Source: Rhizobium glycinendophyticum (GTDB lineage Bacteria > Pseudomonadota > Alphaproteobacteria > Rhizobiales > Rhizobiaceae). From it: DNA of 64,000 nt. Below, one piece after another: positions 26,357 through 37,074 of the stretch (position 1 is its first letter; each line of letters starts with the position of its first letter). The stretch is from contig NZ_VFYP01000002.1 of the NCBI RefSeq assembly GCF_006443685.1, forward strand, positions 248,001-312,000, in the 5' to 3' direction. The notes beneath the pieces are model-generated. The model saw nothing but the letters and a program-made list of their open reading frames with translations. It did not search any database and was not told the DNA's origin. The translations under genes were made by a program, and so were the position numbers.

Positions 26357-27007
26357 ATGCCGATGACGCGACGCACATTCCAGCGGGCCGGAGAGGCTGA
26401 ACGGCGGCAGGACCTGATATCCGCCACGCTCGACAGCATTTCCGACCATGGGTTGGAAGGTGCGACCGTCCGCGATATCGCCGCGAGAGCCGGAGTGACC
26501 GGCGGCCTCATCCGCCATTATTTCACCGGCAAGGACCAGATGGTACAGGCGGCGTATCGCGAAATGCTGGCGACCATGACGAAGACGGCGGTCGATGCGA
26601 TGACCGCAGCAGGCGAGGATGCGCACCAACGCCTGCACCGCTTCATCGTTGCCAATGTCAGCCCGCCAGTCGCCGATCCAAAGGCGCTCTCGCTCTGGGC
26701 AGCCTTCATTGGACGTGTGAGGTCGGACGAGGAACTGGCCCGCATCCACCGGGAGAATTACCTGCTTTTCCTCAACATCCTGGAAGGCCTCGTTGCCTCC
26801 CTTCTGGCCAGCCATGGCCGCACGGCGTCTCCCTCAGAATGTCGGCACCTTGCCATCGCCATCAACGGCCTGATCGACGGTCTATGGCTGGAGAACTCGC
26901 TTGCGAGCGACTTGTTCGACGAAGGCCGCCTGCCACAGATCGCACTCGACGCTGTAGAGGCGCTATTGGGCGGTATTGCTCTCAGACCTGCAGCAGACAA
27001 GCACTGA
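26357..27007 (+). CDS. TetR family regulator (BetI-like)
   Basis: A 216-residue repressor. HTH at about residues 25-68 (SDHGLEGATVRDIAARAGVTGGLIRHYFTGKDQMV), then a BetI-type C-terminal domain (LWAAFIGRVRSDEELARIHRENY, ending near INGLIDGLWLE). It is probably a local repressor of the M20 amidohydrolase and of the aminotransferase that follows 12 bases after its stop. An ATG at 26363 is an alternative start. It is not next to choline oxidation genes, so it is not BetI itself. Confidence 0.88.
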   Translation: MPMTRRTFQRAGEAERRQDLISATLDSISDHGLEGATVRDIAARAGVTGGLIRHYFTGKDQMVQAAYREMLATMTKTAVDAMTAAGEDAHQRLHRFIVANVSPPVADPKALSLWAAFIGRVRSDEELARIHRENYLLFLNILEGLVASLLASHGRTASPSECRHLAIAINGLIDGLWLENSLASDLFDEGRLPQIALDAVEALLGGIALRPAADKH

Positions 27008-27019
27008 ACGGAAATTTCC

Positions 27020-28192
27020 ATGAAATACGCAGCCATAACCAAACGTCTGGCCGGGCTTGGCTCCGGCAAGTGGGCTTTGCATATCGAAGGTCGGCGCAAG
27101 GCGGCAGAGGGGATCCCGGTCATCGAGCTGACCATAGGCGAGCCTGATCTTCCGCCGGACCCGGCGCTTCTGGCGGAATGCGCGCGCGCCATGCATGCCG
27201 GCCGCACCCGCTATTCCAACGGCCGTGGCGAGCCCTCGGTGGTGGAAGCACTCGTCGAGAAATACGCAAAGCGCAGGCAGGGCATCACGGCGCGCAACAT
27301 CCTGTGCTTTCCCGGCACGCAAAGCGCGCTTTTCGTGGTCATGATGGGGCTGCTCGACGCCGGCGACGAGGTGCTGGCAGGCGACCCCGCCTATGCGACC
27401 TATGAAGGCGTCGCAGCCGCGACCGGAGCGCGTCTCATGCCCGTCCCGCTGCGAGCCGAGAACGGTTTCCACATGCAGGCTGCCGATCTTGAGGCGGCCA
27501 TCACACCGAACAGCCGCGTAGTTCTCCTGAACACGCCGCACAATCCAACAGGCGCCGTGCTTTCAGCAGCGGAGATTGCGGACATCGGCGAAGTCTGTCG
27601 ACGCCACGATCTCTGGATCGTCTGCGACGAAGTTTATGAGGAATTGACCTTTGGGGACCGTTTCGCCTCGCCCTTCGACAACTCCGATCTCGCCGATCGG
27701 ACAATCGTCGTGTCCTCGATTTCGAAGTCCCATGCCGCACCCGGCTTCCGGAGCGGCTGGGCTGCGGGCCCCGCAGACTTCTTTGACCATCTCCTGCCGG
27801 TGTCTGAAACCATGCTTTTCGGCGTCCAGCCCTTCATCGCCGACATGACGGCGATGGCGTTGACACAGCCGATTGAAACATCGCGGATCATGCGCGGCAA
27901 TTATCAGTCCCGCGCTGATCTCATGGTAGATCGCCTTTCGGCCCATCCGGCCCTTCGCCCTCACCGCCCGGAAGGCGGCATGTTTATCGTGCTCGACGTC
28001 TCTGGGACCGGCTTGAGCGGCGATGACTTCGCAACGCGTCTCTTGGAGGAAGAAAACGTGTCCGTGATGCCGGGTTCATCCTTTGGCGAGGGCGCCCACG
28101 ATCTCGTTCGCATATCGTTGACCGTACCGGAAATACGCCTGGAGGAGGCGGCGCGAAGAATGGTATGCTTGGCGAAGAGACTGGCTCTCTGA
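27020..28192 (+). CDS. Class I/II PLP-dependent aminotransferase
   Basis: A 390-residue fold-type I aminotransferase. Seen are the glycine-rich GEPSVVEALVEKY and PGTQSALF regions, NPTG (175-178), DEVYEE (203-208), PLP lysine Lys236 in SSISKSHAAPGFRSGW and a C-terminal substrate Arg. It is aspartate-aminotransferase-like; amino acid preference is unknown. It starts 12 bases after the TetR gene and is likely cotranscribed. Together with the amidohydrolase it could release and deaminate an amino acid. Confidence 0.9.
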   Translation: MKYAAITKRLAGLGSGKWALHIEGRRKAAEGIPVIELTIGEPDLPPDPALLAECARAMHAGRTRYSNGRGEPSVVEALVEKYAKRRQGITARNILCFPGTQSALFVVMMGLLDAGDEVLAGDPAYATYEGVAAATGARLMPVPLRAENGFHMQAADLEAAITPNSRVVLLNTPHNPTGAVLSAAEIADIGEVCRRHDLWIVCDEVYEELTFGDRFASPFDNSDLADRTIVVSSISKSHAAPGFRSGWAAGPADFFDHLLPVSETMLFGVQPFIADMTAMALTQPIETSRIMRGNYQSRADLMVDRLSAHPALRPHRPEGGMFIVLDVSGTGLSGDDFATRLLEEENVSVMPGSSFGEGAHDLVRISLTVPEIRLEEAARRMVCLAKRLAL

Positions 28193-28479
28193 ACCTTTTT
28201 CACAGCAGGCTTGGATGGGGGAGGCATCCGTGGTGCGTTGAGAGGGGGCCGGCCGTGGGGGGCTTGGCCACCCGATTGAAATAAGGCATAAAAAGCCCAA
28301 TCCAACGTCCGGGAACCCAAAGCAAGTCGATAGAGTTGAACCGCCAAAGGTTTCAGGCGCATTGTGGCGTTTTTCTGCCTCGATTGTCATCCAAAAAGCC
28401 GGGCTTCGTGAACTGTTCCGACGACTGCGGTCTGCCCGGGCGATCCATCAACCATCTTTGAACCGAGATTCAATCCTTC
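28193..28479. other. Leader region of ndvB (287 bases)
   Basis: No gene seen. It holds the ndvB promoter. A weak stem CGCCA/TGGCG (28342-28369, 18-base loop) followed by TTTTT may end the aminotransferase transcript. A further inverted repeat CCGGGC/GCCCGG with a long loop lies near 28398-28440. No strong promoter motif was identified. Confidence 0.4.
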
Positions 28480-31400
28480 ATGACGCTGCATGTCCCATCG
28501 CGCGACCTCGAAACCAAGCAGATCGACCATAATGATTCGATCAGATCTGCCTATTTCACTATCGAGGAATTGCAGGAGAGCGCGGCATCGCTCGCGCTGA
28601 ACGGTGCTGACGAACTGCCGGGGCTGATCGATTTCGACTTCTTCGCCCGCCACAAGGAAAACGAACGGGAGATCCTGCGCGTTTATCGGGCAACGGCGGC
28701 CGACGTCGAGGCAGGCGCGACCATTACACCGGCAGCCGAGTGGCTGCTCGACAACCACTACGTCATTGAAGAAGCCATCCAGGAAGTACGCCGCGACTTC
28801 CCGAAGAAATTCTACCGGCAACTGCCGACCATGAAGGTCGGCGCCCGCGAAATTCCGCGCACCATGGCCATGGCTTGGCTCTATGTCGCACACACGCACT
28901 CGACCGTCAGCCAGGAAAGCATGACGGCGCTGGTCAATGGCTATCAGCGACATCAGACGCTGGAGATTGGCGAGCTCTGGGCCTTGCCCTCGATCGTGCG
29001 TTTCGTGCTGGTCGAAAACCTGCGGCGGATCGCGACCCGCGTCGACCGTTCGCGCCGCATGCGCGGCAAGGCCAATGAGGTAGCCGACGAGATCATTCGC
29101 CTGAATGACCCCATGGCCGCAGCCGCTTATCTGCGCCAGATCGAGCCACTGGCCGACGATAACACCTTCGCCACCCAATTCCTCTACCGTCTCCGCAACG
29201 GCTCGCAGAACACGAGCTTTGCCGTCGAGTGGCTGGAGGGCCGGCTGGAAGCGGCTGGCCGGACCGCCCAGGAAGCAATGGACGCGGAGCACAACCGACT
29301 GTCCTCGGGCAATGTCACGATGGGCAATATCGTGCGCGGTCTGCGCGAGATCGATGACAAAGAATGGTCAGTCTGGGTGGAGGAGGTCAGCCAGGTCGAC
29401 CACATCCTGGGCCAGCATACCGACTACCGGGAACTCGATTTCGGGTCGCGCAACGCCTATCGCAACACGATCGAAAAGCTGGCACGCCGCTCGGACCTCA
29501 GCGAAATCGAGATTGCCCAGACGGCGATCGATCTGGCCACCGCAACTGCAGAGCCTGATGGCACGCTCGACGTCGGAAGTTATCTGGTCGGTTCCCGCCG
29601 GACCGAACTTGAGGCGGCCATTGGCTACAGCGAACCGCTATCCCGCGTCCTGACCAGAGCCATCAAGAAGCTGAACTGGCTCTCCATCGCCGCACCCGTC
29701 ATCGGGTTGACCATCGTGGCACTGGCAATCATCGGGCATTACCTGGGTCAGGCGGGTGTATCGACGCCGCTGGTCTTTGTGCTTCTGGTGATGGTCTCGC
29801 TTCCGGTCTCGGAGGGCGCGACCGGGCTTTTCAATACTCTGATTACGTTCTTCATGAAGCCGACGCGGCTGACGGGCTACGAGTTCAAGCAAGGCATTCC
29901 CGAGGACGCACGCACCTTGGTAGTTGTCCCCTGCATGATATCCAAGCGCGATGACGTCGACGAACTGATCCGCAATGTCGAGGTGCACCACCTGACAAAT
30001 CCGCATGGCGAGATCTATTTCGCCCTGCTTAGCGACTGGAAGGATAGCCAGGTCGAAGAGACGCCTGCTGATCTGGAAGTTCTCGACTACGCAAAACGCG
30101 AAGTAGCCCAGCTGAACAGCCGCTATGACCAGGACGGCAAGACCCGTTTCTACCTCCTGCATCGCCGCCGGCTCTACAATCCGGCGGAAGGCTGTTGGAT
30201 GGGCTGGGAGCGCAAGCGCGGCAAGCTGCACGAGTTGAACCTCCTGCTGCGCGGCGATCGCGATACGTCTTATCTGACCGGTGCCAACATGGTGCCGGAA
30301 AACGTCCGTTACGTCATGACGCTGGATGCCGACACGCGCCTCATGCGCGACGCCGTGACAAAGCTGGTCGGCAAGATGCATCATCCGATCAACCGCCCGG
30401 TCATCGATCCGAAAAGCGGACGAGTTGGAAGCGGCTATGGCGTTCTCCAGCCGCGCGTCACACCGTCACTAACCACCGGCAAGGACGCTTCCGTCTTCCA
30501 GCGCATCTTCTCGATGAACCGCGGCCTGGATCCGTATGTCTTCACCGTCTCCGACGTCTACCAGGACATCACCGACGAAGGCACGTTCACCGGCAAGGGC
30601 CTCTACGACATCGACGCCTTCGAGACCGCGATCAAGGGCCGGATCGACGAGAACTCGGTTCTCAGTCACGACCTTCTCGAAGGCTCCTTCGCCCGCTGCG
30701 CGCTGGTGACCGACGTCGAGTTGGTTGAAGACTTTCCGACGCGCTACGAGGTCGAAAGCTCGCGTCAGCATCGCTGGGCACGCGGCGACTGGCAACTCCT
30801 TCCCTATATCGGTGACCCGAACCGCGGTATCACCGCGCTCGGCCGCTGGAAGATGATCGACAACCTGCGTCGTTCGTTGACCCCGATCGCCTGGTTCATG
30901 GCCTCCGTCCTCGGTTGGGCAACCATGGAACCCGTCGGCGCCACCATTTGGCAACTGCTGCTGATCTTCAGCCTCTTTGTCGCTCCGACATTGTCGCTTC
31001 TCTCCGGCATCGTGCCGCGACAGACCGACATCGTGCCGGCGGCCCATTTCCAGACACTGTGGTCGGAAGTCCGGTCCATCAACGCCCAAGTGGCGCTGCG
31101 CATCGTCTTCATCGCAGACAATGCCTGCATGATGGCCGATGCGATCGCGCGCTCCCTGTATCGTATGCTGGTCAGCCGCAAGCTGCTGCTCGAATGGCGC
31201 ACTGCAGCCAGCGTGCAGTCCGCAGCTCAGGGCTCGATCACGTCCTATTATCAGAACATGCGCCACGCTCCGATTCTGGCCATTCTCTCCGTTGGGGTTG
31301 CCGCCCTGCCGGGGGGATACGGCTATCTGATCGGTCTGCCCTTCGCGCTTCTCTGGGTCCTGTCTCCTCTGGTCGCCTGGTATGTCAGCCAGTCGGCGGA

Positions 31401-34400
31401 AACCGAAGACAGCCTCGAAGTTCCCGACCACGTGTCTTCCGAACTGCGCAAGATTGCCCGGCGCACCTGGCGCTATTTCGAGACCTTCACGACGGCCGGC
31501 GATAACTACCTGCCGCCGGACAATTTCCAAGAGACGCCAGAACCTCTGGTCGCTCATCGCACTTCGCCGACCAATATCGGCGTTTATCTGCTTTCCGTCG
31601 TTTCCGCCCGTCACTTCGGCTGGCTGAGCTTCGAGCAGACCATCGAGCGCATGGAGCAGACGATCTCCACCATCGACCGGATGGAGAAATATCGCGGGCA
31701 CCTCTACAACTGGTACTACACGGATACGCTCAAGCCACTTGGCCCCCGCTACATTTCGGCGGTCGACAGCGGCAACCTTGCCGGTCACCTGATCGCCATC
31801 GCCTCAGCGTGCCGCGAATGGGCCGAGGCCCCGTCCGCCCATCTTCAGGGCAATATCGACGGCATCGGCGATGTCGGCGGCATCCTCCTGGAAGTGCTGG
31901 AAAAGCTGCCGGATGATCGCAAGACCGTGCGTCCGCTGCGTCGCCGCCTGGAAGAACGCATCATCGGCTTCAACACGGCGCTGGCCGCCGTCAAGCGCGA
32001 GCACGAATTCGCGTCGATCCGCATCATCAATCTCGCGGTTCTCGCACGCGACGTTCAGAAGCTGGCCGCGAACCTGCATCACGAGCTTCGGGCCGATTCC
32101 AGTGCCGAAGTCGTGCGCTGGACGGAATCGCTGGTCTCCGTGTGCGAAGCCCATATCGCCGACACCACTTTCGACCTGTCGAACATCGATCCGCTCCGCC
32201 AACGTCTGAGCCAGCTCTCCGAGAAGGCGCGCGGCATTGCCTTCTCGATGGACTTCACCTTCCTCTTCCGTCCGGAACGCCGACTGCTCTCGATCGGCTA
32301 CCGCGTCGACGGCCGGGAGCTGGACGAGGCCTGCTACGACCTTCTGGCGTCGGAATGCCGCCTGACCAGCCTTTTTGCCATTGCCAAGGGCGATCTGCCG
32401 ACCGAGCACTGGTATCGCCTCGGCCGCCAGGTCGTGCCGATCGGTGCCCGGGCCGCCTTGATCTCGTGGTCGGGTTCGATGTTCGAATACCTGATGCCGC
32501 CGCTCGTCATGCAGGAGCGCCAAGGGGGCGTACTGAACCAGACCAACAATCTGGTTGTGGTCGAGCAGATGAACCACGGACGTCGCCTGAACATTCCCTG
32601 GGGCATCTCGGAAGCGGCGTTCAATGCCCGCGACCATGACATGAACTACCAGTACACCAACTTCGGTGTGCCGACGCTGGGTCTCAAACGCGGCCTCGGC
32701 CAAAACGCCGTCATCGCGCCCTATGCCTCGATCCTGGCCAGCCAGTATTATCCGGAAGCCTCGCTCGAAAACCTGCAGCGGCTGCGCAAACTAGGCGCGC
32801 TCGGCGCCTATGGTTTCCACGATGCTGTCGACTTCACCCCGACCCGTCTGCCCGACGGCAAGAAATGCGCGGTCGTCTACAACTACTATGCCCACCATCA
32901 CGGCATGTCGATCGCGGCCATCGCCAACGTGGCCTTCAACGGTCGCCTGCGTGCCCTCTTCCATGCCGATCCGGTGATCGAAGCGGCGGAGCTTCTGCTG
33001 CAGGAAAAGGCCCCGCGTGAAATTCCCGTGATGAGCGCGAAGTATGAGCCTCAGACGCCGGCCAAGGGTCAGGCAGACCTGCTGCGCGCAGAGATCCGCA
33101 CGATCAACGATCCGGCGACCAAGGATCGGGAACTGGTGTTCCTGTCAAACGGCCACTACTCCGTCATGCTGACCGCGACCGGCTCCGGCTTCTCCCGCTG
33201 GAACGGCCAGTCGGTTTCCCGTTGGAAGCCCGATCCGACCGAAGATCGCTGGGGCACCTTCCTCTTCCTCCGCGACATGGCAAGCAATCAATGGTGGTCA
33301 GCAACGGCCGCCCCGCGCCGTGCCGAGGACGAAAAGAGCAAGGTCATCTTCGGCGATGACAAGGCCGAGTTCTTCAAGACCGTCGGCGACATCGCAACCA
33401 CGCTCGAATGCATCGTCGGAACCGAGCACGATGCTGAAGGGCGTCGCCTGACCATCCTAAACACCGGCACCGAGGACCGCTTCATCGAAGTGACCTCGTA
33501 TCTCGAGCCGGTACTGGCCTATGATGACACCGACAGCGCCCACCCGCTGTTCTCGCGCATGTTCGTCAAGACTGAGTTCGGCCGCCGCAGGGATGTGATC
33601 CGCGCCGAACGAAACAAGCGCAGCCCGGGCGATCCCGATATGTGCGTCGCGCACCTCGTGGTCGATAGCGCAGGTCAGGGCCGTCCGACGGAATTCGAGA
33701 CCGATCGCCGCCGCTTCCTTGGTCGGGGCCGCACGCTCGGTGAGGCCGCAGCTTTCGATCCCGGCGCCACCTTGTCCGGTACCGAGGGCTTCACCCTCGA
33801 TCCGATCCTCAGCCTTCGCCGAGTCGTTCGCGTACCGGCAGGCAAGAAGGTCTCCGTGATCTTCTGGACGATGGCAGCCCCGAACCGCGAGGAAATCGAC
33901 AAGGCGATCGAGCGTTACCGCCATCCGGACGCCTTCAGCCACGAACTCATTCATGCCTGGACGCGCACCCAGGTCGAACTGCGCCACATCGGCATCACGT
34001 CACAGCAGGCTGCCGCCTTCCAGCATCTCGGCCGCTACCTCGTCTATCCGGACACCCATCTGCGGGCAGATCCGGAAACGGTTCGCAAAGGTCTGAAATC
34101 GCAGTCGGCACTCTGGCCCATGGCGATTTCGGGGGACCATCCGATCTTTGCGCTCCGCATCAACGACGACATGGACATGGACATCGCCCGCGAAGCGATG
34201 AGCGCTTTGGAATATCTGCGCCGCCGCGGGGTCATCGCCGACCTCGCGATCATCAACGAGCGCGCGACCTCCTATGCTCAGGACATGCAGCATGCGCTCG
34301 ACCATCTGGCCGAGAACCTGAAGCATCGCTTGCCACCGGGTCGCCCGCATGTCTTCACCGTTCGGGACGACCTCATGGACGAAGGCGCGACCCTCTCGCT

Positions 34401-36975
34401 GCTCGCCGCAGCACGGGTCGTGCTGCACACCCGCAACGGCAAGATCGTCGACCAGATCAACCGAGCCGTTTCGCTCTTCGCGGCACCACGCGCCGTTGAC
34501 AGCGATGGTGACTGGGCGGGCCTGCCGCCTGCCCTTCCTGCACCGCAAGCTGAAACAGCTGCCATCGATGGCCGCGATCTGGACTTCTGGAACGGCATCG
34601 GGGGTTTCTCCAAGGACGGCAGCGAATATTTGGTCCGCCTGTCCGGCACGGCTGCAACACCGCAGCCCTGGATCAACGTCATCACCAACGAGCAGTTCGG
34701 TTTCCACGTTTCGGCGGAGGGCGCAGGCTTCACCTGGAGCCAGAACTCCCGCGATTACCAGCTGACGCCCTGGACGAACGACCCGGTCGTAAACCGTCCC
34801 GGCGAAGCCTTCTACGTCACCGATCTCGCAAGCGGCCGCTCCTATGCGACCGTAAGTGCCCTGAACTCCGATCCTTCGGTACAGTTCGAAACCCGTCACG
34901 GTCTCGGCTATTCGACGTTCGCCAGCAGTCACGACGATCTCGAGATCGAGATGACCCAGACCGTTGACCGCAACAGGCCGGTCAAGCTTGCGAAGATCCG
35001 GATAAAGAACGCCAGCGATGCCGCAAGAAGCCTCCGGGTCTACGGTTATGCGGAATGGGTCCTCGGCAACAATGCCGCCCGGACCGCACCCTTTGTTCTC
35101 TCGTCCTATGACGCAGAGACCGGAGCACTGTTGGCCTCCAACCCCTATGAGATCAACTATCCCGGTCGTTATGCCTTCCTCGCCGGTCCCGATCAGCCCG
35201 TGGGCTATTCGACGAGCCGCCGGGAGTTCATTGGCCGAAACGGCTCGATCAAACTGCCGCAGGCGGTCGCCCGCCTGTCGAAACTGTCGGACTCGATCGA
35301 CAGCGAGAGCGACCCATGCGCCGCGCTCGCATTCGACATCGAACTGGCACCTGGCCAGTCACGAGAACTGACCTTCTACCTTGGCGAGACCGAGACCATG
35401 GAAGGGGCGGTCGAGCTGGTCAAGTCGATCCGGACCACCGGGTTCAAGACCGTGCTGGATGAAACCAGCAGCTTCTGGAAGAGCGTCGCGAACCAGGTCT
35501 CGGTGCAGACGGGCGACAAGGCCTTCGACTATCTGGTCAACGGTTGGCTGCCCTACCAGGCACTGGCTTGCCGCATATTCGCCCGGGCCGGCTTCTACCA
35601 GGCGAGTGGCGCCTATGGCTTCCGCGACCAGCTGCAGGATACGCTCGCCTTCCTGCTGACGGACCCGAAGCTCGCCCGCCGGCAGATCCTGAACGCCGCC
35701 TCTCGACAGTTCCCGGAAGGCGATGTCCAGCATTGGTGGCTGCCGCGAACCGGAGCCGGCGTGCGCACGATGATCTCGGACGATGTTGTGTGGCTCGCCT
35801 ATGCGATCGACCAGTATGTCGCAGCAACCGGCGACGAGACCATTCTCGATGAGGAACTTGCCTACATCGAGGGTGCAGCGCTCGAAGCTGGACAACACGA
35901 CTCCTTCTTCCAGCCGAGCTCTTCGCAAACGAGGGCCAGCCTCTACGAACATGCAGCCAAGGCGCTGGACCTGGCCATCGCCCGCACCGGCCAGCATAAT
36001 CTTCCGCTCATCCTCGGTGGTGACTGGAACGATGGCATGAACCGGGTAGGGATCGAAGGGAAGGGTGAAAGCGTGTGGCTCGGCTGGTTCCTCGCCAGCA
36101 CGCTGACCAACTTCCTGCCTCACGCGGACAAGCGCAAAGACAAGGAGCGTCGCCAGCGTTGGGCCGCTCATGTCGAAACACTGAAGGCAGCACTCGAAAC
36201 CGCGGGCTGGGACGGCAGCCATTACCGTCGCGGCTATTTCGACAATGGTGCACCGCTCGGGTCGAACGAATCGCTCCAGTGCCAGATCGATTCTCTGGCC
36301 CAGTCCTGGAGCGTGCTGTCGGGTCTCGGCAACCAGGAACACACCGTCAAGGCTCTGGACGAAGCCGTCACACGGTTGGTGGACGACGAGCAAGGCATCG
36401 TCCGCCTCTTCACCCCACCTTTCGAGAAATCGACGCTCGATCCCGGTTACATCGGCGCCTATCCACCCGCAGTTCGCGAGAACGGTGGCCAGTATACACA
36501 TGCAGCCATCTGGCTCGGCTTGTCCTTGCTGAAAGCAGGCCGCATGGCAGATGCCTGGCGTGTATTCACGATCCTCAACCCGATCAACCACGCCTTGGAT
36601 GCCGATGCGGCGGAGCGCTACCGCGTCGAGCCGTATGTCGTGGCCGCCGATATCTATGGCGGTGAAGGTTATGCCGGGCGGGGTGGTTGGACCTGGTATA
36701 CGGGATCGGCCGGTTGGCTTTATCGCTTTGCGGTGGAGGGCATCCTCGGCATCACCCGCAAGGCTGGCGCCATCCATATCGAGCCAGCATTGCCCGAACA
36801 CTGGCAGGGATACCGGACCAAGGTCGCCTTCGACGGCCGTCAGGTGGAGATCGACGTCAAGCGGACGGCGAGTGGCTATGACATCACCATTGATGGTGAG
36901 CCACAGCCAACCGAACCTGCAGCCACAGCCCCTGCAAAGCCCAAGAAAGCGACGCGCCGTCCCAAGACAACGTAA
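28480..36975 (+). CDS. ndvB: Cyclic beta-1,2-glucan synthase
   Basis: A 2831-residue inner membrane protein, the size of ChvB/NdvB. It starts, elongates, cyclises and trims beta-1,2-glucan, a periplasmic osmolyte needed for nodule invasion or virulence. The N-terminal half is the GT84 glycosyltransferase: membrane segments from about residue 398, TLVVVPCMISKRDDV, LDADTRL near 615-621 and QHRWARGDW near 763-771 (Q/RxxRW motif), followed by more membrane helices around 810-860 and 920-980. The C-terminal third is a GH94 phosphorylase-like domain (GGDWNDGMNRVG near 2512) that sets ring size. A basic Pro/Ala/Lys tail ends it. A strong terminator follows. Confidence 0.97.
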   Translation: MTLHVPSRDLETKQIDHNDSIRSAYFTIEELQESAASLALNGADELPGLIDFDFFARHKENEREILRVYRATAADVEAGATITPAAEWLLDNHYVIEEAIQEVRRDFPKKFYRQLPTMKVGAREIPRTMAMAWLYVAHTHSTVSQESMTALVNGYQRHQTLEIGELWALPSIVRFVLVENLRRIATRVDRSRRMRGKANEVADEIIRLNDPMAAAAYLRQIEPLADDNTFATQFLYRLRNGSQNTSFAVEWLEGRLEAAGRTAQEAMDAEHNRLSSGNVTMGNIVRGLREIDDKEWSVWVEEVSQVDHILGQHTDYRELDFGSRNAYRNTIEKLARRSDLSEIEIAQTAIDLATATAEPDGTLDVGSYLVGSRRTELEAAIGYSEPLSRVLTRAIKKLNWLSIAAPVIGLTIVALAIIGHYLGQAGVSTPLVFVLLVMVSLPVSEGATGLFNTLITFFMKPTRLTGYEFKQGIPEDARTLVVVPCMISKRDDVDELIRNVEVHHLTNPHGEIYFALLSDWKDSQVEETPADLEVLDYAKREVAQLNSRYDQDGKTRFYLLHRRRLYNPAEGCWMGWERKRGKLHELNLLLRGDRDTSYLTGANMVPENVRYVMTLDADTRLMRDAVTKLVGKMHHPINRPVIDPKSGRVGSGYGVLQPRVTPSLTTGKDASVFQRIFSMNRGLDPYVFTVSDVYQDITDEGTFTGKGLYDIDAFETAIKGRIDENSVLSHDLLEGSFARCALVTDVELVEDFPTRYEVESSRQHRWARGDWQLLPYIGDPNRGITALGRWKMIDNLRRSLTPIAWFMASVLGWATMEPVGATIWQLLLIFSLFVAPTLSLLSGIVPRQTDIVPAAHFQTLWSEVRSINAQVALRIVFIADNACMMADAIARSLYRMLVSRKLLLEWRTAASVQSAAQGSITSYYQNMRHAPILAILSVGVAALPGGYGYLIGLPFALLWVLSPLVAWYVSQSAETEDSLEVPDHVSSELRKIARRTWRYFETFTTAGDNYLPPDNFQETPEPLVAHRTSPTNIGVYLLSVVSARHFGWLSFEQTIERMEQTISTIDRMEKYRGHLYNWYYTDTLKPLGPRYISAVDSGNLAGHLIAIASACREWAEAPSAHLQGNIDGIGDVGGILLEVLEKLPDDRKTVRPLRRRLEERIIGFNTALAAVKREHEFASIRIINLAVLARDVQKLAANLHHELRADSSAEVVRWTESLVSVCEAHIADTTFDLSNIDPLRQRLSQLSEKARGIAFSMDFTFLFRPERRLLSIGYRVDGRELDEACYDLLASECRLTSLFAIAKGDLPTEHWYRLGRQVVPIGARAALISWSGSMFEYLMPPLVMQERQGGVLNQTNNLVVVEQMNHGRRLNIPWGISEAAFNARDHDMNYQYTNFGVPTLGLKRGLGQNAVIAPYASILASQYYPEASLENLQRLRKLGALGAYGFHDAVDFTPTRLPDGKKCAVVYNYYAHHHGMSIAAIANVAFNGRLRALFHADPVIEAAELLLQEKAPREIPVMSAKYEPQTPAKGQADLLRAEIRTINDPATKDRELVFLSNGHYSVMLTATGSGFSRWNGQSVSRWKPDPTEDRWGTFLFLRDMASNQWWSATAAPRRAEDEKSKVIFGDDKAEFFKTVGDIATTLECIVGTEHDAEGRRLTILNTGTEDRFIEVTSYLEPVLAYDDTDSAHPLFSRMFVKTEFGRRRDVIRAERNKRSPGDPDMCVAHLVVDSAGQGRPTEFETDRRRFLGRGRTLGEAAAFDPGATLSGTEGFTLDPILSLRRVVRVPAGKKVSVIFWTMAAPNREEIDKAIERYRHPDAFSHELIHAWTRTQVELRHIGITSQQAAAFQHLGRYLVYPDTHLRADPETVRKGLKSQSALWPMAISGDHPIFALRINDDMDMDIAREAMSALEYLRRRGVIADLAIINERATSYAQDMQHALDHLAENLKHRLPPGRPHVFTVRDDLMDEGATLSLLAAARVVLHTRNGKIVDQINRAVSLFAAPRAVDSDGDWAGLPPALPAPQAETAAIDGRDLDFWNGIGGFSKDGSEYLVRLSGTAATPQPWINVITNEQFGFHVSAEGAGFTWSQNSRDYQLTPWTNDPVVNRPGEAFYVTDLASGRSYATVSALNSDPSVQFETRHGLGYSTFASSHDDLEIEMTQTVDRNRPVKLAKIRIKNASDAARSLRVYGYAEWVLGNNAARTAPFVLSSYDAETGALLASNPYEINYPGRYAFLAGPDQPVGYSTSRREFIGRNGSIKLPQAVARLSKLSDSIDSESDPCAALAFDIELAPGQSRELTFYLGETETMEGAVELVKSIRTTGFKTVLDETSSFWKSVANQVSVQTGDKAFDYLVNGWLPYQALACRIFARAGFYQASGAYGFRDQLQDTLAFLLTDPKLARRQILNAASRQFPEGDVQHWWLPRTGAGVRTMISDDVVWLAYAIDQYVAATGDETILDEELAYIEGAALEAGQHDSFFQPSSSQTRASLYEHAAKALDLAIARTGQHNLPLILGGDWNDGMNRVGIEGKGESVWLGWFLASTLTNFLPHADKRKDKERRQRWAAHVETLKAALETAGWDGSHYRRGYFDNGAPLGSNESLQCQIDSLAQSWSVLSGLGNQEHTVKALDEAVTRLVDDEQGIVRLFTPPFEKSTLDPGYIGAYPPAVRENGGQYTHAAIWLGLSLLKAGRMADAWRVFTILNPINHALDADAAERYRVEPYVVAADIYGGEGYAGRGGWTWYTGSAGWLYRFAVEGILGITRKAGAIHIEPALPEHWQGYRTKVAFDGRQVEIDVKRTASGYDITIDGEPQPTEPAATAPAKPKKATRRPKTT

Positions 36976-36998
36976 AGCCAAGGGATAGGACGAAAACG

Positions 36999-37034
36999 AA
37001 AAGGCCTCGCCGGGATCAACCGGCGAGGCCTTTT
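36999..37034. terminator. Bidirectional terminator between ndvB and pyc
   Basis: Perfect 15-base-pair stem (AAAAGGCCTCGCCGG/CCGGCGAGGCCTTTT) with loop GATCAA and flanking A and T runs, shared by the convergent ndvB and pyc. Confidence 0.95.
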
Positions 37035-37074
37035 TCGTATCGACTTGCTACCTGGATGGCCCCTGTGGGCCAGC

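Noticed and set aside
28312..28337. EcfG-like promoter before ndvB
   Set aside because: GGAAC is present but the -10 part reads AGTT at 17 bases; too weak and far from the start codon to call.
35359..36981. Open frame of 540 codons on the minus strand
   Set aside because: Antisense to the conserved GH94 end of ndvB; no motif seen.
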